Positions 38,301 to 52,700 of a stretch of DNA of 64,000 nucleotides are shown piece after piece; position 1 is the stretch's first letter, and every line of letters begins with the position of its first letter. The DNA lies in assembly GCF_964204645.1 (NCBI RefSeq), contig NC_134031.1, positions 19,403,307 through 19,467,306 of the forward strand, given 5' to 3'. Origin of the DNA: Tubulanus polymorphus. Taxonomy: Eukaryota > Nemertea > Palaeonemertea > Tubulaniformes > Tubulanidae. The notes below the pieces were generated by a model. That model ran no database searches. It worked only from the letters and a program-made list of their open reading frames with translations, and had not been told where the DNA came from. The position numbers were made by a program, and so were the translations under genes.

Positions 38301-41300
38301 TTTGGAAACTGATTTTCAGTTCTCTGTCGTTTTTAGACGGTGAAATATATAGAAATGTTATTACGCACGAAAGATATCGCGCCAAAAGAATGAAATTCGG
38401 GACAAAAACAAGAAGTATCGAATGTTTATCACTGATGTTCACCAGGAGTTCCTGGGTACAGTTTGATTTGCTGTCATTACACTATATACAATCAGGTAAA
38501 TATCACAGATAGTTTATACATTCCTGGAGAAAGATTTAATACGCGAGGTTCGAAATCATTATGTATCGGAGCTTGTTTGAAGAAGGTGATGGGGCAAGTA
38601 GATTGATAAATAATTTGGGAGTTGATACGAAACGAAACATTTGTCAAATTTCAGTATCGGTCGATGAGAAAATGTCTGGTCTCGTTCTGTACGTGTCGAC
38701 GTCCACGTTCTGGAGGGAAAATCTCCATTTCTGCGAAGTTCTCGTAGAAAACGATCGCAATCAAACTGAAATCCGTTGCGGAGTTCCGAAAATGGGAAGA
38801 TTTGTAACAATTGTTCAAAAGACTGGAAATACCGTTACCAGAGTGTGTAGAATTCAGATTTTTGGAACTGGTGAGTTTTTTCTAGGTTTTTGAGTTCCGT
38901 CGTTTGAAATAAAAAGTGTACATCTCTTGTATTGTTCATGTTTAAAAGCATTCGAGCGAAGAGAAGATTCATTAGGAATTACATCACAACTTATAAGAGA
39001 CAAGCAAATTACAGCCACTTCCGGAACTCCTAGTGACGTCAGAATGATTCCAGAATCGACCGCTTGGTGCGCGGGAGAGGAACTACCGAAGTACATGCAA
39101 GTACGCGTGGAATAGTTCTTAAAGCGTCACTGTATGAACGAAGTAGTCCAATTTTTACGACACTGTTCGTTCTGATGATATTTTTAAGGTTGATTTTCAA
39201 CGGATGGTTTTCGTGACGATGTTCTCAATTAAGGTTTCCGCAAATAAAGAATTCGTGCGTTATGTCGATAGCGTAAAATTATCATGGAAACATCCGGGAA
39301 CTGGACAAATGATCAAATACAGTGACGCCGTTAGTCAGGTATATTACGCAATCAGAATTAGACTTGGGTTAATAATAAAACGCAAACGAGATGAACAAAT
39401 TCAAATGGAAATACGATTTGCTGTTTCAGAAAATATTTTCGCCGGCAGGCACCGTAGAAAATGATCTCGAGATGTTTTTTAGTATGCGACATCCGTTCAA
39501 GACTACATCCGTTCAGATCACCGTCAATACGTATGTGGCATCGCCTTGTTTACAGTTAGAGCTGTACGGGTGGTACACGGGTAAAACCGGTGAGTGTATG
39601 GTGGCTCATTAGGGACATCGTGAACTATTTTTTGTAGCCGATTCATGACAAAATGAATTTTCATACCCTCACGACGATTGTAAAACAAATAAAACTATGA
39701 ACAACATCTGTTGGTTTTACGCGTTATTTATTGAATTAACGTAGTTTTTACGCCACATGAAAACTATTGTTAACATTGATTTTACGTGACGTAATAGCCA
39801 TCGTATTTTGAGAATGCAAAATCAATTTTTCATGAATCGGCTTAACATCATAATGGACGATTTCGCTAATCAGCCACATAGACAAGTTTTTTAAGAAATG
39901 CTGATACGAAACATATAAATACCAGTTGCTTTGACCGATTAGAATGTTTTCTGAGGCCGATTTGGAATGTAATTCATGATTTGAAAATCATTGAGGCGAT
40001 CATTCTGAACCATTAAACCTGAATGCTCGCTTTTCAGAAAGCAAAATCGATAAAACTGGAACGTATGATTACAAATTGTGGAAAAAGGGTTTTGAATGGA
40101 CGATCACCGCTCCGGAAGATTCTCATTTCCTCGTTGAATATCCAATTCAGCAAGTGCCCGCTGCCAATTACCAGGTGATGATTAGTAGTTTTCATTAATT
40201 GATCTAGTAATAATTTGAAACAAAAAAATGAACTCAAATGATTAAAACAATTCATGATTTATAGGCAAAGCCAGAAACTCAGTGGGTTTATTCCAAAGAT
40301 TGTATAGAGAATATCTTTGAAGTTCAACTTTTTGATGCGAACCACACGATGCAAGTTTCCAAAACATACGCCAAATTACCGACTTTAGTGGTGAATAAAA
40401 ACCACGTTCTCATCGTGAAACTGGATGTCTGTTTCGCAAATAGAATCGTTTTCACCGACGAATATTGGCTGAGAATGAACATCTCAAAAATAGGTAAGGA
40501 GTATCATTTCCAATCGCTGATCATTGGTAAAATCTTTTCTGAAATGGAAATATCCGCGTGACTGCTATGTTATCCAGATTGTCCTGGTGTCGGGTTTCTG
40601 GACTCGATCAATTCTACAATTCGCCACTTGAACAGCAAAACGTGTAGTCTGTTCGCATCACCGATGTTTCCAGTTCTGCCCGGACGAACTTCATTAACAA
40701 CCTGGAAAATTACTACCAAATTCACAAACTACATCGAACTGAAGTTTATCAAATTCGATTCTTCGAATGATGAATGTCGTTTGAACTATTTGGAGCTGAT
40801 ACACGCGAGTCAATTCGTCGGTCGTCGTATCTGTAACAACAGTATGCTGCCCGATGCAATCTACAGCGATTGGAATGAATTATCTATTCGTTTGACAATC
40901 AGCGTATCGGCTACGAATGTAATGGGATTTCTAGCACGTTATCGGTCACAGGAAATTAGATTTGATCAACATATTAACAATCATTCGGGTGAGTAGTTTT
41001 GGCTTAATATCCAATAGAGATTTATGTAATATAATTTTTTTTGTTTACTTTTGCAAATAAAGTCTCTGTGTAATTGTTAATGGTTATTCTTTCATGGCTA
41101 TTTCAGGCAATGAATGTGATCCAAACTGGCTGCACTACGACGGAAATTGTTTTCTATTCCGAACTGCTAACAGTTCTTTACCTCTGAAGATTAATTCAGC
41201 GAATAAACTCTGTCGATCTGAAGGTGCGTTTCTGGCCAGTGTGAAGAGCGAGAAAGAAGCCAAATTCATTCATGCAAAGTTAGTGACTTATTGGCTGAAA

Positions 41301-44300
41301 GATCACAGCGAAGAACGAAAGGTTTATATCGGTGAGAACTATTTTCAGTTGATCGGTTTAGGGTGATATCAGCTAAATTCTCTAAATTCCTGGAATTCTA
41401 TATATATTTAGGTTTATACGACGAAACGAATACGAGATATTTCGAATGGTTTGACCACACTGCTGTCGGCTTCACGGCATGGTGAGTTAGCAGGAATAAA
41501 GTCGATGAGTGTGGATGCATTTTATACGCATATAACCTTCCATTAGATCCCAAACAAAGTTCGATGTCGATGTTCTCGATACCTTTTAGGAAAATATTCA
41601 TTATCTAAAAATTGTGGCGCCATTTGATTTTGAGTTTATAGTCAATATCTTTTTTACTTGCGGCCGATTTTCTCACATTTAATGCTTCTAATTTTGACCA
41701 GGGCCAACGAACAACCTAACGGAGGTAATTTAGAGAGGTGCGTTTTTCTGGATCAGAAATCGCTTCTTCCTAATACGGCTCTGTCAAATTGGTACGATTT
41801 TCCATGCGGTGAACCGGCTACAAATCATTTCATTTGTAAAAAGCCAAGTCGTCAGATTACATCGATCAAGCCTGGTAATTCTAACGTGTTGTACGTGGTT
41901 GTATTTGCTTTCTCGCTATTTTAATTACTTTAACGATTTATCTTTTGAGTGTTTTGAAGTTCGTTGGACGCAGCTTCCCGATTTAGGACCGAATAATCGC
42001 TCAGTTTGTACCGATCACGAATTGTTCACGTGTTTCAATGGCGAATGTATTCACAAAACTGATGTTTGTGACGGTATTGAAAATTGTAGAGACTCATCGG
42101 ATGAAATCAATTGCGGTAAATAAAAACTTATAGAAGATTCTATAGTATTTCTGTGACCGATGCAATCATCGATGGAATAAAATACCGAAATGTTACCGGC
42201 GTGTCTCTTTTTATTCGTTTATTATCAGGAGTAACGTGTTCAGATCAACAGTTCCGCTGCATGAACGGACGGTGTATATCGTTATCGTATTTATGCGATT
42301 TTCGAAACGATTGCGGCGATAATTCTGACGAATCGTTTTGTTGTAAGTGTTTAAACAACGCGATCAACTACAGACGGGTAGAACTGTTGTTAGTGTATAT
42401 CTATTTTCTTCAGCTTATCCGTCTTGTGATGCTACGGAATTTCATTGTAAGAATGATCAATGTATTCCTGAAATCAAACGAGATGATCGTATCGAAGATT
42501 GTATTGATGGATCAGACGAGCGGCCCAGTGCAGGTAATACTTGTTAATACCTATATTATTTCGAATGACCTTCCGAATACACGTTTTTACTTTTCACACA
42601 GTTGAATGTAACGGATTTCAATGTTACGATGGCTCGTGTTACCCAGCAAGTTGGAGATGTGACGTCACCTTCGACTGTTCCGGTAGTTCGCGAGAAGATG
42701 AAGCGGGTTGTCTTTCTAAACGTAAGTAAAAGTATTTCATGATATTGAAAAAAATCTGTTAATAGACGCAATATTTGACGGAAAATTCGATTTTATTTTT
42801 CGTTCATTGAAGTGAAATTGGGAGATGGATTTAAAGAATGCGCCAATGGTTTCGTTTATAACTCATCGCACAGATGTTTATACAACACTGATCAGTATGG
42901 ATTTCAAACTCCGTGTCGAGACAATTCACATCTCTTAAACTGCGGTAATCAACATATGAAAATACTCATTGCAAAGTTGAAGACAGTGACGATTATAATA
43001 GATCTTGCATTATGTTTTCAGGAGATTACATTTGTCCAAGTGGATACTTCAAATGTCCAGGAAGTTACTGCATTGCGGCCCAATTCGTCTGCAATGGGCG
43101 ACCAGATTGTCCTAGTAATACTGATGAACACAAATGTGGTACGAACCTAAATCGAGATTATCAAAATGCAACGTAACGTTTTTTATTTTCTAAGGTGGAA
43201 ATCTGTATCATTTACAGATGCATATGTATGTCCAGGGATGTATAGATGTTCTTCGACGAAGCAATGCGTGCATATGGATGAAATCTGTGATGGAAAAACG
43301 CAATGTCAAAATAACGACGACGAACGATTCTGTAACTTCATTATTCCTCATCCTTGTACTGGTTCTGGGTATTCTGTATTTTGTGAATCGACCGATCTTA
43401 CACGACTCCCGTCCAATGGCCAATATACAGCATCTAGATCTATCAGTTTATTCAATAACACTAGAATCATATTGGACAACTCTACATTCCAACCATTCGT
43501 TTATTTGACTCATTTAGATCTGAGGTTGTGCGGAATCACTCAGTTGTCCGTCGGAATCATCTCGTATCTGGTGAATCTTAACTTTCTCGATTTACGTGAG
43601 AACCCGCTGGTGACTCTTAAAGCCGGCAGTTTGAGTAATCTCGGTAATCTCCGTACTATCTACTTGAACACTAACGGAGAACTGTCTCTGATAGAATCTG
43701 GGGCCTTTATGAACACATCGGCTTTGACATCACTTGATCTACACGGAGTTAATCTAAACACGCTTTCACTCGGCATGTTTCACGGACTTTCTTCACTGAA
43801 GCGATTAAATCTTTCTGCGAGTAATATCGTTGACATACAAGACGGCGCTTTTATGGGCCTCGGAGAAGTATCAAATTTAGACTTATCGAAGAATAAGCTA
43901 CAATCATTTACAACAGAAGTTTTTAGTGATCTGAAAAACCTGGCCCATTTACGTAGTGACTATTACAAATTCTGTTGTATGGCTCCAGGAGTTTCAGAAA
44001 GAAATTGTTTCCCCCCGAAAAACCAGTTTTCATCCTGCACTGACTTGATGCGTAGTAATGTTTTACGCATTAGTTTGTGGATCGTAGGAACTGTTGCTTT
44101 ATTCGGTAATTTATTGGCACTGATCATTCGCTATCGTTTCGACACACCATCAGCTAACGGTCGTTTGACTGTAAGTCTAGCGGTTTCAGACTTTTTCATG
44201 GGTGTTTACATGTACATAATCGCCAGTGCTGACTCGTATTATCGGGGTACGTACATTCTTCACGACGAGAACTGGAGGAACGGATCGTTGTGTAAACTAG

Positions 44301-45721
44301 CTGGATTTCTTGCTAGTCTATCTACTGAGGTGTCCATGTTCATGTTACTGGTTATGTCTCTGGACAGGTTCGTCGCAGTTGTTTTCCCCTTTTCACGAAT
44401 GAAGCTGACGCCTTCGCGAGCTTCGTACTGTATCGTAATATTCTGGTTAGTAGGTATTGTCCTGGCCGGCGTACCTCTTTTACCTATTGATTATTTTGGA
44501 GGAGAGTTTTACTCACGTTCCGGAGTTTGTTTGTCTTTACATCTGACATCAGAGCAACGACCTGGTTGGGAGTACTCGGTAGCCGTATTCATCGGATTGA
44601 ACTTTGTAGGTTTTATGATTATAGCTGGTTGTTACGTGTGGATGTATAGGGTGATTTCTTTATCTAGTCAAACAAGGCATCAAACGAAATCTCAAAATAA
44701 GGAAATAGCCGTTGCAAGAAAGATGATGTTGATAGTATTTACAGATTTCTGTGCTTGGATGCCAATAATCATTCTCGGTACGTTAATTTTTCTTTACCTT
44801 TGTAACGAATGAATTTTTGCATTTCCTTATCCATGCAATTCACACTATCATCCGGTGTAGGTATCCTCGCGGTTAGCGGACAAGTCGTCATAGCGAGTGA
44901 CGTTTACGCCTGGATGGCCGTGTTTGTTCTACCCATTAACAGTGCCATCAATCCTGTACTTTATACGATAGCTGGTTTCAAATCCATGAGGTATTAAACA
45001 ATTTCCCAAATGCTTTGCATGACATTTGTTTGCCCTGTTAAACAACCATATGCCATATTGATGGTTTATGTATAAATGATTACAACAAATTCAACTTCCA
45101 GAGAAAGACATGCCGTTTACAGAAAACATGGAGTCGACTCAATGGGTAAATTATTCAATGATCAATTAGTCCTAGATATATCCTTATTTTCACTAGTTGC
45201 TCTGCCGACTTGCGCTAAACCCTTTGTCTTGTTTATTTTCATTGTGATTGGCAGAAGAAATAACCGAACTCGTATCGAATATCCTACCAATGATACCCAA
45301 AATACGACAGGGCAATTACAAACTGCAACCGTTATCGGAAGTGTTGCATTCCAATGCAAACCCTCGTGCAACTCTAGCCGTAGTTAAACGACTGGCCGAA
45401 GTGTTACGAGAGGTTCACTCCAGAGACTTGTCTATCAAAGTACTGGATTTGGAGATAGTTTTCGTTGGATATCCGAAGGTAAAATAAAGGTTGGATTGTA
45501 ACCTATCAGTATATCCCTTATATATTGTCCAGATTGTGATGGTCTGATTATGTTTTCTGCAGAACTTGTACAGCAATGAAGCGGACGTTCTAGTCGCCAC
45601 CCGTAAATTCTACGGTGATGCCGATATGGCAGTCGATATTTTTCAATTCGGAAAAATTGTCAAGCACCTTCTGCGATGCATCAACTATTCGGAAACAACC
45701 GCGTCCATTCGTGGTTCATAA
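32305..45721 (+). CDS. Receptor A: giant lectin/kringle/CUB/LDLa/LRR adhesion-type rhodopsin GPCR (GRL101-like)
   Basis: Thirty-five exons join in frame to 2560 aa: 32305-32374, 33199-33495, 33832-34070, 34337-34427, 34531-34740, 34887-35036, 35170-35355, 35608-35895, 36235-36356, 36571-36697, 36790-36915, 37167-37697, 38007-38225, 38337-38495, 38586-38870, 38949-39100, 39189-39338, 39430-39589, 40038-40174, 40265-40493, 40578-40988, 41107-41331, 41412-41481, 41702-41874, 41960-42115, 42229-42342, 42414-42533, 42602-42721, 42813-42944, 43022-43138, 43218-44777, 44861-44990, 45102-45145, 45255-45478, 45563-45721. Order by residue: signal 1-23, kringle 24-122, MAM C-half 123-232, C-lectin-like 233-352, beta-rich 353-414, canonical kringle 415-510, C-lectin 511-635, unknown 636-812, galactose-binding-like 813-1033, F5/8C 1034-1187, CUB-like and CUB 1188-1446, C-lectin 1447-1602, seven LDLa to about 1900, LRRs, TM1-7 (DRF in TM3, CAWMP in TM6, NPVLY in TM7), kinase-like tail 2420-2560. 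Surface receptor; ligand unknown. Intron after 36915 uses GC (or is mis-spliced). Confidence 0.9.
33199..33495 (+). other. Kringle 1 exon of receptor A
   Basis: This single phase 1-1 exon encodes six cysteines in kringle order: CRW, YPCQNW, NYCRE, PWCY, DCED, PFC. YVGST near the start and PWCYAI are typical kringle strings. It is followed directly by the C-terminal half of a MAM domain (starting [10 protein letters not shown]). The exon for the MAM N-half, present in receptor B, is missing between 32375 and 33198. Confidence 0.8.
35608..35895 (+). other. Kringle 2 exon of receptor A (absent from B)
   Basis: This is a textbook kringle in one phase 1-1 exon: [20 protein letters not shown], then [33 protein letters not shown]. 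The matching interval in receptor B (56413-57076) holds no kringle sequence but a MITE. Skipping the exon leaves B in frame because both flanking introns are phase 1. Confidence 0.85.
39606..39842. mobile_element. MITE copy 1 in receptor A intron
   Basis: AGCCGATTCATGA (39636-39648) is mirrored by TCATGAATCGGCT (39830-39842). The similarity to the copy at 56616-56814 begins upstream, at TATGGTGGCT...GGGACATCG (about 39598). The interior is AT-rich and non-coding. Confidence 0.6.
45255..45721 (+). other. Kinase-like cytoplasmic tail of receptor A
   Basis: The last two exons read [23 protein letters not shown], which resembles the helix E / catalytic-loop part of protein kinases. They then read [16 protein letters not shown], which resembles the kinase subdomain IX helix (aDvfsFG.il..LL). 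The N-lobe, the Lys of subdomain II and a DFG are missing. Receptor B keeps the same tail in diverged form ([21 protein letters not shown]). Reading this as a degenerate pseudokinase-like module is an inference. Confidence 0.5.
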
Positions 45722-45861
45722 ATCGATGATTCGGCTTTCTGCGAAGATAACTAGATACATTGGTTTTCTTTGAACACGCATTCACTATCTTATTTAAGGG
45801 TTTAATTAAAATTGAATATTTCTTTTTTTTTCATCGCTTAATTTTCCATTTACTGCACGTC

Positions 45862-45867
45862 AATAAA
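45862..45867 (+). terminator. Polyadenylation signal of receptor A
   Basis: AATAAA lies 141 bp after the stop codon, and no earlier canonical signal was found. Confidence 0.5.
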
Positions 45868-46576
45868 TGATGCACAATTTACTTCAAGTCCGGTCTTCAT
45901 TTTACTTTTTCTCTTTTTCCAAGCATTTTTAGTAGCATAACCTCATCATTTTAATCATGTCAAAGTGGCACAATAAATACAAGTGATAAGGCGAATACTT
46001 CCTTGATCAAATAAGTCAACGCAGGAAAAGGATAGATAGCCTATTGTCATGGGTGTTACGTCTCATCTTTCGTGGTCGGGGCACATCGGCATCATTCGTC
46101 TTTGGGTCAAGTCCGACATGTGATTTCCCATTTGAATACTGTAGATCCAGGCCCGGCCCCGAAGCGTGGTAAGGAGGTTGAGAGGTTACGACGAACTGCC
46201 CAGAATTTAAAAAAAAACAAGTCAATTTTGAGAAATCAATTTCCTGAATTTGAATAAAATTCCAGGCGTGTCCGATGTATTACGGGTATGGTATAGACAG
46301 GTAAGCAGGACTGGTATCTACTGACATCCGCAAAAGGTCCTTAGGGTCTGAGATCTGTGTATATCTGTGTACGCTTCCTTCAATTCCACTTTATTTGCAA
46401 AAACCATCTAAACAACTTTCTGGCAGGACAAATTTATCATTTTCATTGTGAACATTTTTTGTTTGTTTACTAGTACACATGATGAGATATTTTTGCTTAT
46501 TCATTCCTCTATCGCCAACCTCTTCGAAAGTCATTGAGCGAATCAAAGAAGAGTTCAGTGATAGACAAAAAATGAC

Positions 46577-46582
46577 TTTATT
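46577..46582 (-). terminator. Polyadenylation signal of receptor B
   Basis: AATAAA on the minus strand lies 140 bp after the receptor B stop codon. Confidence 0.5.
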
Positions 46583-46721
46583 CGATACATTTAAAAAAAA
46601 CTACAATTCTACAACGTCTAGAAATTGGAAACAAAAATGCAAGATTGAATCGAAATCAGTGACAACTAACATTCGTGCTACGTGTCCAGATTCGGCTGTT
46701 TCAAAGGCGAGTGAATGGTTT

Positions 46722-49700
46722 TTAAGCGGCCTTTTTCGAGTTGTTGATCTTTCGCAGAAGATACTTCACGACTTTTCCAAACTGCGAAATGTCTACAGCT
46801 ATATCAGTCTGACCAAAAAATCTGTCGGTTGTAAGAAAAACTTCTACTACCTCACATGCATTGCGCGAGTTCTGAAAACAAAATTCGTTCGTTTATGCAA
46901 CAAGTTTTTACGATTATTTCAATGAATGACGAACTATGCAGAAAAAGTCGCACCTTCTTATATCCAAGAATTACAGTCTCAACCTCCAGTACTCTGATCG
47001 ACAAGTCTTTGGAATGAACTTCTTGTAACACTTCGGCCAGTCGTTTAACTACAGCAAGCGCTGTACGCGGGTTTGCGTTGGAATGAAATACCATCGACAA
47101 TGGCTCCAGGTCATCGATGTCTTGTTTCTGTTCGGGTAAAATAGGTATAACGTTCGGCACTAGCACGTCGGTGACGTTTTCGCTTGAGACTAAAAGATAA
47201 ATTGTATCAAATGCATTGAATAATTGTTCTGAACTGTATCACTGCGAATTGCGTGTATAATATAAAAGTGTAATGGAAAATGTCATGATGATACGGGTGG
47301 TGATCTTACGTGTTGAACTCTGAGTTCTATTCAGCATACTTCTTTCTCTGAAAGAGCAATTTATTTGTACGGACGTGATTAAAATGAAGATACAGAATAT
47401 TAGATGACTGTGCACGATACGCTCTGGAGCCAGTTGCTCAAAAGTTGGTTAAGGATAAAGGTCAGATAAACCGTTGTAACAATGGACTTTTAATGCTTTG
47501 GTCAAAACCAACTTAGGAGCAACTGGTCCCTGGTAGATAGCACTTTGAATTCACCTGATGGACCTGAATCCGAATATCGTGTAAAGTACAGGATTTATGG
47601 CACTGTTAATTGGTAGAACGAACGAAGCTATCCACGCGTACACGTCACTGGGTATGACAATTTGGCCACTTACAGCAAGTATACCTGGATAAGTTAATAG
47701 TAGAGACTATGACATTGGTGAAATATATTTCTAGTCATAATCATACAATTGAATGACAGTGAGAGTTCTTAGGTCTGTAAAGCAATTTCGTACCGAGGAT
47801 GATTATTGGCATCCAAGCACAAAAATCAGTAAGTACTATCAACATCATCTTTCTTGCAACGGCTATTTCCTTATTTTGTGATTTCGTTTGATGCCTTGTT
47901 TGACTAGATAAAGAAATCACCCTATACATCCACACGTAACAACCAGCTATAATCATAAAACCTACAAAGTTCAATCCGATGAATACTGCTACCGAGTAGT
48001 CCCAACCAGGTCGTTGCTCTGATGTCAGATGTAGAGACAAACAAACTCCGGAACGTGAGTAAAACTCTCCTCCAAAATAATCAATAGGTAAAAGAGGTAC
48101 GCCGGCCAGGACAATACCTACAAACCAGAATAACACGATGCAGTACGAAGCTCGCGAAGGCGTCAGCTTCATTCGTGAAAAAGGGAAAACAACTGCGACG
48201 AACCTGTCCAGAGACATAACCAGTAACATGAACATGGACACCTCAGTAGATAGACTAGCAAGAAATCCAGCTAGTTTACACAACGATCCGTTCCTCCAGT
48301 TCTCGTCGTGAAGAATGTACGTACCCCGATAATACGAGTCGGCACTGGCGATTATGTACATGTAAACACCCATGAAAAAGTCTGAAACCGCTAGACTTAC
48401 AGTCAAACGACCGTTAGCTGATGGTGTGTCGAAACGATAGCGAATGATCAGTGCCAATAAATTACCGAATAGAACCACAGTTCCTACGATCCACAAACTA
48501 ATGCGTAGAAAAAGACTACGCATCAAGTCAGTGCAGGAGGAAAACTGGTTTTTCGGAGGGAAACAATTTCTTTCTGAAACTCCTGGAGCCATACAACAGA
48601 ATTTGTAATAGTCACTACGTAAATGGGCCAGGTTTTTCAGATCACTAAAAACTTCTGTTGTAAATGATTGTAGCTTATTCTTCGATAAGTCTAAATTTGA
48701 TACTTCTCCGAGGCCCATAAAAGCGCCGTCTTGTATGTCAACGATATTACTCGCAGAAAGATTTAATCGCTTCAGTGAAGAAAGTCCGTGAAACATGCCG
48801 AGTGAAAGCGTGTTTAGATTAACTCCGTGTAGATCAAGTGATGTCAAAGCCGATGTGTTCATAAAGGCCCCAGATTCTATCAGAGACAGTTCTCCGTTAG
48901 CGTTCAAGTAGATAGTACGGAGATTACCGAGATTACTCAAACTGCCGGCTTTAAGAGTCACCAGCGGGTTCTCACGTAAATCGAGAAAGTTAAGATTCAC
49001 CAGATACGAGATGATTCCGACGGACAACTGAGTGATTCCGCACAACCTCAGATCTAAATGAGTCAAATAAACGAATGGTTGGAATGTAGAGTTGTCCAAT
49101 ATGATTCTAGTGTTATTGAATAAACTGATCGATCTAGATGCTGTATATTGGCCATTGGACGGGAGTCGTGTAAGATCGGTCGATTCACAAAATACAGAAT
49201 ACCCAGAACCAGTACAAGGATGAGGAATAATGAAGTTACAGAATCGTTCGTCGTCGTTATTTTGACATTGCGTTTTTCCATCACAGATTTCATCCATATG
49301 CACGCATTGTTTCGTCGAAGAACATCTATACATCCCTGGACATACATATGTATCTGTAAATAATACAGATTGCCACCTTAGAAAATAAAAAACGTTATGT
49401 TGCATTTTGATAATCTCGATTTAGGTTCGTACCACATTTGTGTTCATCATTATTACTAGGGCAATCTGGTCGCCCATTGCAGACGAATTGGGCCGCAATG
49501 CAGTAACTTCCTGGACATTTGAAGTATCCACTTGGACAAATGTAATCTCCTGAAAACATAATGCAAGATATAATCGTCACTGTCTTCAACTTTGGCAAAT
49601 ACCACTTGGCAATGAGTATTTTCATATGTTAATTACCGCAGTTTAAGAGATGTGAATTGTCTCGACACGGAGTTTGAAATCCATACTGATCAGTGTTGTA

Positions 49701-52700
49701 TAAACATCTCTGCGATGAGTTATAAACGAAACCATTGGCGCATTCTTTAAATCCATCTCGCAATTTTACTTCAATGAACGAAAAATAAAATCGAATTTTC
49801 CGTCAACTATTGCGTCTATTAACAGATTTTTTTCAATATCATGAAATACTTTTACTTACGTTTAGAAAGACAACCCGCTTCATCTTCTCGAGAACCACCG
49901 GAACAGTCGAAGGTGACGTCACATCTCCAACTGGCTGGGTAACACGAACCATCGTAACATTGAAATCCGTTACATTCAACTGTGTGAAAAGTAAAAAAGT
50001 GTAATCTGAAGGTCATTCGAAATAATATAGGTATTAACAAGTATTACCTGCACTGAGCCGCTCGTCTGATCCATCAATACAATCTGCGATACGATCATCT
50101 CGTTTGATTTCAGGAATACATTGATCATTCTTACAATGAAATTCCGTAGCATCACAAGACGGGTAAGCTGAAGAAAATAGATATACATTAACAACAGTTC
50201 TACCCGTCTGTAGTTGATCGCGTTGTTTAAACACTTACAACAAAACGATTCGTCAGAATTATCGCCGCAATCGTTTCGAAAATCGCATAAATACGATAAC
50301 GATATACACCGTCCGTTCATGCAGCGGAACTGTTGATCTGAACACGTCACTCCTGATAATAAACGAATGAAAAGAGACACGCCGGTAACATTTCGGTATT
50401 TTATTCCATCGATGATTGCATTGGTCACAGAAATACTATAGAATCTTCTATAAGTTTTTATTTACCGCAATTGATTTCATCCGATGAGTCTCTACAATTT
50501 TCAATACCGTCACAAACATCAGTTTTGTGAATACATTCGCCATTGAAACACGTGAACAATTCGTGATCGGTACAAACTGAGCGATTATTCGGTCCTAAAT
50601 CGGGAAGCTGCGTCCAACGAACTTCAAAACATTCAAAAGATAAATCGTTAAAGTAATTTAGATAGCGAGAAAGCAAATACAACCACGTACAATACGTTAG
50701 AATTACCAGGCTTGATCGATGTAATCTGACGACTTGGCTTTTTACAAATGAAATGATTTGTAGCCGGTTCACCGCATGGAAAATCGTACCAATTTGACAG
50801 AGCCGTATTAGGAAGAAGCGATTTCTGATCCAGCAAAACGCACCTCTCTAAATTCCCTCCGTTAGGTTGTTCGTTGGCCCTGATCAAAATTAGAAGCATT
50901 AAATGCGAGAAAATCGGCCGCAAGTAAAAAAGATATTGACTATAAACTCAAAATCAAATGGCGCCACAATTTTTTTTTATAATGAATATTTTGAGAGGTA
51001 TCGAGAACATCGACATCGAACTTTGTCTGGGATCTTATTGTAGTTCATATCCATATAAAAATGTATCCACACTCATCGACTTTATTCCTGCTAACTCACC
51101 ATGCCGTGAAGCCGACAGCAGTGTGGTCAAACCATTCGAAATATCTCGTATTCGTTTCGTCGTATAAACCTAAATATATATAGAATTTCAGGAATTTAGA
51201 GAATTTAGCTGATATCATCCTAAACCGATCAACTGAAAATAGTTCTCACCGATATAAACCTTTCGTTCTTCGCTGTGATCTTTCAGCCAATAAGTCACTA
51301 ACTTTGCATGAATGAATTTGGCTTCTTTCTCGCTCTTCACACTGGCCAGAAACGCACCTTCAGATCGACAGAATTTATTCGCTGAATTAATCTTCAGAGG
51401 TAAAGAACTGTTAGCAGTTCGGAATAGAAAACAATTTCCGTCGTAGTGCAGCCAGTTTGGATCGCATTCATTGCCTGAAATAGCCATGAAAGAATAACCA
51501 TTTACAACATACTGAATATTACACAGGGATTTTATTTGCAAAAGTAAACAAAAAAAAAATTATGTTACGTAAATCTCTATTGGATATTTAGCCAAAACTA
51601 CTCACCCGAATGATTGTTAATATTTTGATCAAATCTAATTTCCTGTGACCGATAACGTGCTAGAAATCCCATTACATTCGTAGCCGATACGCTGATTGTC
51701 AAACGAATAGATAATTCATTCCAATCGCTGTAGATTGCATCGGGCAGCATACTATTGTTACAGATACGATGACCGACGAATTGACTCGCGTGTATCAGCT
51801 CCAAATAGTTCAAACGACATTCACCATTCGAAGAATCGAATTTGATAAACTTCAGTTCGATGTAGTTTGTGAATTTGGTAGTAATTTTCCAGGTTGTTAA
51901 TGAAGTTCGTCCGGGCAGAACTGGAAACATCGGTGATGCGAACAGACTACACGTTTTGCTGTTCAAGTGGCGAATTGTAGAATTGATCGAGTCCAGAAAC
52001 CCGACACCAGGACAATCTGGATAACACAGCAGTCATGCAGATATTCCCTTTTCAGAAAAGATTTTACCAATAATCAGCGATTGGAAATGATACTCCTTAC
52101 CTATTTTTGAGATGTTCATTCTCAGCCAATATTCGTCGGTGAAAACGATTCTATTTGCGAAACAGACATCCAGTTTCACGATGAGAACGTGGTTTTTATT
52201 CACCACTAAAGTCGGTAATTTGGCGTATGTTTTGGAAACTTGCATCGTGTGGTTCGCATCAAAAAGTTGAACTTCAAAGATATTCTCTATACAATCTTTG
52301 GAATAAACCCACTGAGTTTCTGGCTTTGCCTATAAATCATGAATTATTTTAATCATTTGAGTTCATTTTTTTGTTTCAAATTATTACTAGATCAATTAAT
52401 GAAAACTACTAATCATCACCTGGTAATTGGCAGCGGGCACTTGCTGAATTGGATATTCAACGAGGAAATGAGAATCTTCCGGAGCGGTGATCGTCCATTC
52501 AAAACCCTTTTTCCACAATTTGTAATCATACGTTCCAGTTTTATTGATTTTGCTTTCTGAAAACATTGAATGCGAATTAGATTCTAATGAAATCTATGTT
52601 ACTCCGACGATGCCAACATACTGCGAATGTGTTAAGTACATGAATGCGGTATGTGATATGCGAAGCAAGGGACATAAAGCTATTTGATCGAGTTGGAGTA

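Larger units (their letters stand above)
45722..46721. other. Spacer at the centre of the receptor palindrome
   Basis: One kilobase separates the two convergent stop codons. AATAAA at 45862 (+) and AATAAA on the minus strand at 46577-46582 each lie about 140 bases past their own stop, so the two transcripts can end without overlapping. The spacer itself shows no inverted symmetry beyond this and no other gene. Confidence 0.6.

Noticed and set aside
46479-46925. 148-codon plus-strand reading frame in the receptor spacer
   Set aside because: It lies antisense to the last exon of receptor B (46722-46871), whose minus-strand translation matches the tail of receptor A. The plus frame has no domain.
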